This document shows positions 6,995-8,505 of a DNA stretch of 8,505 nt, in pieces. A program made the position numbers and the translations under genes. The notes under the pieces are model-generated. The model saw nothing but the letters and a program-made list of their open reading frames with translations, was not told the DNA's origin and did no database searches. Each line of letters starts with the position of its first letter. The first letter of the stretch is position 1. The DNA is from Bacteroidales bacterium (GTDB lineage Bacteria > Bacteroidota > Bacteroidia > Bacteroidales > UBA10428), in assembly GCA_003508755.1 (NCBI GenBank), contig DNTK01000287.1, positions 1 to 8,505 on the forward strand. Reading direction: 5' to 3'.

Positions 6995-7026
6995 TTGAGA
7001 TATCCCTGTAAGCAATGATATCTCAA
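6995..7026 (-). promoter_or_regulatory. Perfect 10-bp inverted repeat before the hydrolase gene
   Basis: TTGAGATATC (6995-7004) and GATATCTCAA (7017-7026) form a perfect 10-bp inverted repeat around a 12-nt loop. In the leftward transcript it sits between the pepP-like stop and the hydrolase ATG, ending 16 nt before that ATG. It could be an intercistronic stabilising hairpin, an attenuator or a dimeric-regulator operator. No U-tract follows in the leftward direction, so a plain terminator is less likely. Confidence 0.45.
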
Positions 7027-7054
7027 CACAAATCTTTCCCGGTATTTGTCGGGA

Positions 7055-8347
7055 TTATCCTCTGTTCATTATTTCTTCTATTTCCTCTGCTTCGATGGGA
7101 ATATGCTCCATTAAATCTTTATTTCCATCCTCTGTAATTAAAATATCATTCTCAATTCTAATGCCAATGCCTTCTTCTTCGACATACAATCCAGGTTCGC
7201 AGGTAATCACCATTCCTGGCCTTAACTCCGTATCGCGGGTACCAACATCATGAACATCGAGCCCCATAAAATGACCGGTGCCGTGCATAAAATAGTGGAA
7301 CCAGAGCGGGTTTTCGCCTTTGTGATTCTTCACATCAGCAGAAGTGTAAAGACCTAATTTGATGTGTTCTTCTTCCCATTTTTTACATACTTCTTTATGG
7401 TATTTATTAATGGTTGTTCCGGGTACCATCAGACTTCGGGCAAATTTAAAAACCCGCAAGGTAGCTTCATACATTTCTTTTTGTCTGCTCGTAAAGGTGC
7501 CATTTGCTGGAATGGTGCGAGATAGGTCGGCAGAATAATTGGCATATTCGGCTCCAAAATCCATGAGTACCAATTCATTCTCGTTAATGGTCATGTTATT
7601 TTCGATGTAATGCAAAAAGCATGCATTTTTGCCGCCTGCTATAATGGGTGCATAGGCATGACCCGATGCTCCTTTGCGTAAAAATTCGTAGGTAATCTCA
7701 GCTTCAATTTCATATTCAAGCATTCCTGGTTTTATGGTTTTAAGGACCCGCTGGAAAGCATCATTCGTGATGTTACAGGCTGTTTGAATGATCTCCTTTT
7801 CATCGGCTGACTTTATCAACCGCATTTCCTGAATGTGTGGTGCAAGGCGCTCATACTTATGGGTCGGATAATCTTTTTTAATCTTCTCAAGAAATGCTGC
7901 ATCGCGCAAAGGCACTTCGGCTTTAAACTTCTGAAGTTCGGGCAGATTAAAATAAACATGCTCACAAACACACATGATGTTGTGAAGAATCATATTAAAA
8001 TCGTCGAGGTGCTTCACAGTTTTTATCCCGCTGATGCTTTGAGCTTCCTCTAAAGTGAGTTTGTGGCACTCCCAGATTTCGAGTGCTTTATTGGGTTTTA
8101 AAATAAAAAGAATTTCTTTTAGTTCCTCGGCCTGGCTGTCGGGAAATAGCAGCAGTGCAGATTTCTCTTGTTCAATACCAGTTAAATAGAAAAAATCGGA
8201 ATTTTGCCTGTAGGGGAAGTATTGGTCGCCATTTCGCGGCATTTGATGGGCCCCGAAAATAAGGGCAACAGAATTGGGTTTAAGCTTATTAATAAGCGTA
8301 TTTCGGTTGAAAGTAAAAAGCCTTTCAGGTATAGGATTGTATTTCAT
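7055..8347 (-). CDS. pepP: Xaa-Pro aminopeptidase (aminopeptidase P, M24B family)
   Basis: 430-residue cytoplasmic metallopeptidase that removes the N-terminal residue from peptides with proline in the second position. An N-terminal aminopeptidase-P domain (about 1-150, with YRQNSDFFYLTGI at 46-58) precedes the pita-bread catalytic domain (about 175-425). The five metal ligands are all visible: D263 in MDFGAE, D274 in SADLSRT, H359 in HGTGHFMGLDVHD, E384 in CEPGLY and E399 in IRIENDIL. Further conserved histidines are H246, H355 and H366. Length matches the E. coli PepP class, and no signal peptide is seen. The ATG at 8347 directly precedes the conserved family start. It is probably the first gene of a two-gene leftward unit with the alpha/beta hydrolase. 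The stop overlaps a short TCCCG/CGGGA repeat, too weak to call a terminator. Confidence 0.95.
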   Translation of the reverse strand: MKYNPIPERLFTFNRNTLINKLKPNSVALIFGAHQMPRNGDQYFPYRQNSDFFYLTGIEQEKSALLLFPDSQAEELKEILFILKPNKALEIWECHKLTLEEAQSISGIKTVKHLDDFNMILHNIMCVCEHVYFNLPELQKFKAEVPLRDAAFLEKIKKDYPTHKYERLAPHIQEMRLIKSADEKEIIQTACNITNDAFQRVLKTIKPGMLEYEIEAEITYEFLRKGASGHAYAPIIAGGKNACFLHYIENNMTINENELVLMDFGAEYANYSADLSRTIPANGTFTSRQKEMYEATLRVFKFARSLMVPGTTINKYHKEVCKKWEEEHIKLGLYTSADVKNHKGENPLWFHYFMHGTGHFMGLDVHDVGTRDTELRPGMVITCEPGLYVEEEGIGIRIENDILITEDGNKDLMEHIPIEAEEIEEIMNRG

Positions 8348-8505
8348 AACGCAATGTTTTTAGTAAAATTAGTTTTTTTGAAATCGCAAACTAAGAATTA
8401 TTATCATGTTAAAATTCCACTTCCTAAGCTTTATCGTTGCAATTTAAAATAAATATAAATAAATTTAATCGCTTCACTAGTATTGCAAAATGCAGTGTTT
8501 GGAGG
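8348..8505. other. AT-rich upstream region of pepP, no gene seen
   Basis: This stretch should contain the leftward promoter of the aminopeptidase gene. It is very AT-rich at about 8438-8470. A TAGTTTG on the minus strand at 8387-8393 resembles a -7 box but has one base fewer than consensus and no well-spaced -33 element. No supported gene begins before the right edge. Confidence 0.35.

Noticed and set aside
7038..7054. Terminator at the end of pepP
   Set aside because: TCCCG/CGGGA is only 5 bp, overlaps the stop codon region and is followed leftward by AAGATTTG rather than a U-tract.
8490..8505. Start of a rightward gene at the right edge
   Set aside because: An ATG at 8490 has only five codons in the window and no supporting leader, so nothing can be claimed.

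Overview
The window looks like a chromosomal segment of a Bacteroidota bacterium. A free-living, probably marine or sediment member of the Marinilabiliales type would fit, but the order is inference. Support comes from the moderately AT-rich sequence, start codons preceded by A/T-rich leaders rather than strong Shine-Dalgarno sites, a lipoprotein whose anchor cysteine is followed by an acidic surface-export-like stretch, a B12-dependent ribonucleotide reductase with the C-terminal extension I associate with this phylum, and a secreted GH16 glucanase.

Layout: positions 1-566 are a leader region with no confident gene. It holds two inverted repeats at the left edge, a possible 36-codon small ORF and a weak promoter candidate. 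nrdJ (class II ribonucleotide reductase) runs rightward from 567 to 3179 and ends at a strong 15-bp hairpin terminator. A surface-lipoprotein gene of beta-helix type (3339-4409) and a LOG-family nucleotide phosphoribohydrolase gene (4418-4996) follow, 8 nt apart and probably co-transcribed. A GH16 glycoside hydrolase gene (5183-6043) comes next with its own upstream gap. It converges on two leftward genes, an alpha/beta hydrolase (6199-6978) and a PepP-type Xaa-Pro aminopeptidase (7055-8347). The convergent gap contains an elaborate compound hairpin, and the gap between the two leftward genes contains a perfect 10-bp inverted repeat.

Functionally this is mostly a housekeeping neighbourhood: deoxyribonucleotide synthesis, nucleotide salvage or detoxification, and peptide turnover. 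Two envelope or secreted proteins are interspersed. I see no pathway linking all six genes, no mobile element, no CRISPR array, no RNA gene and no convincing new system. The items most worth a second look are the structured intergenic elements (6092-6163, 6995-7026 and 1-117) and the lipoprotein with a duplicated Asp/Gly-rich module.
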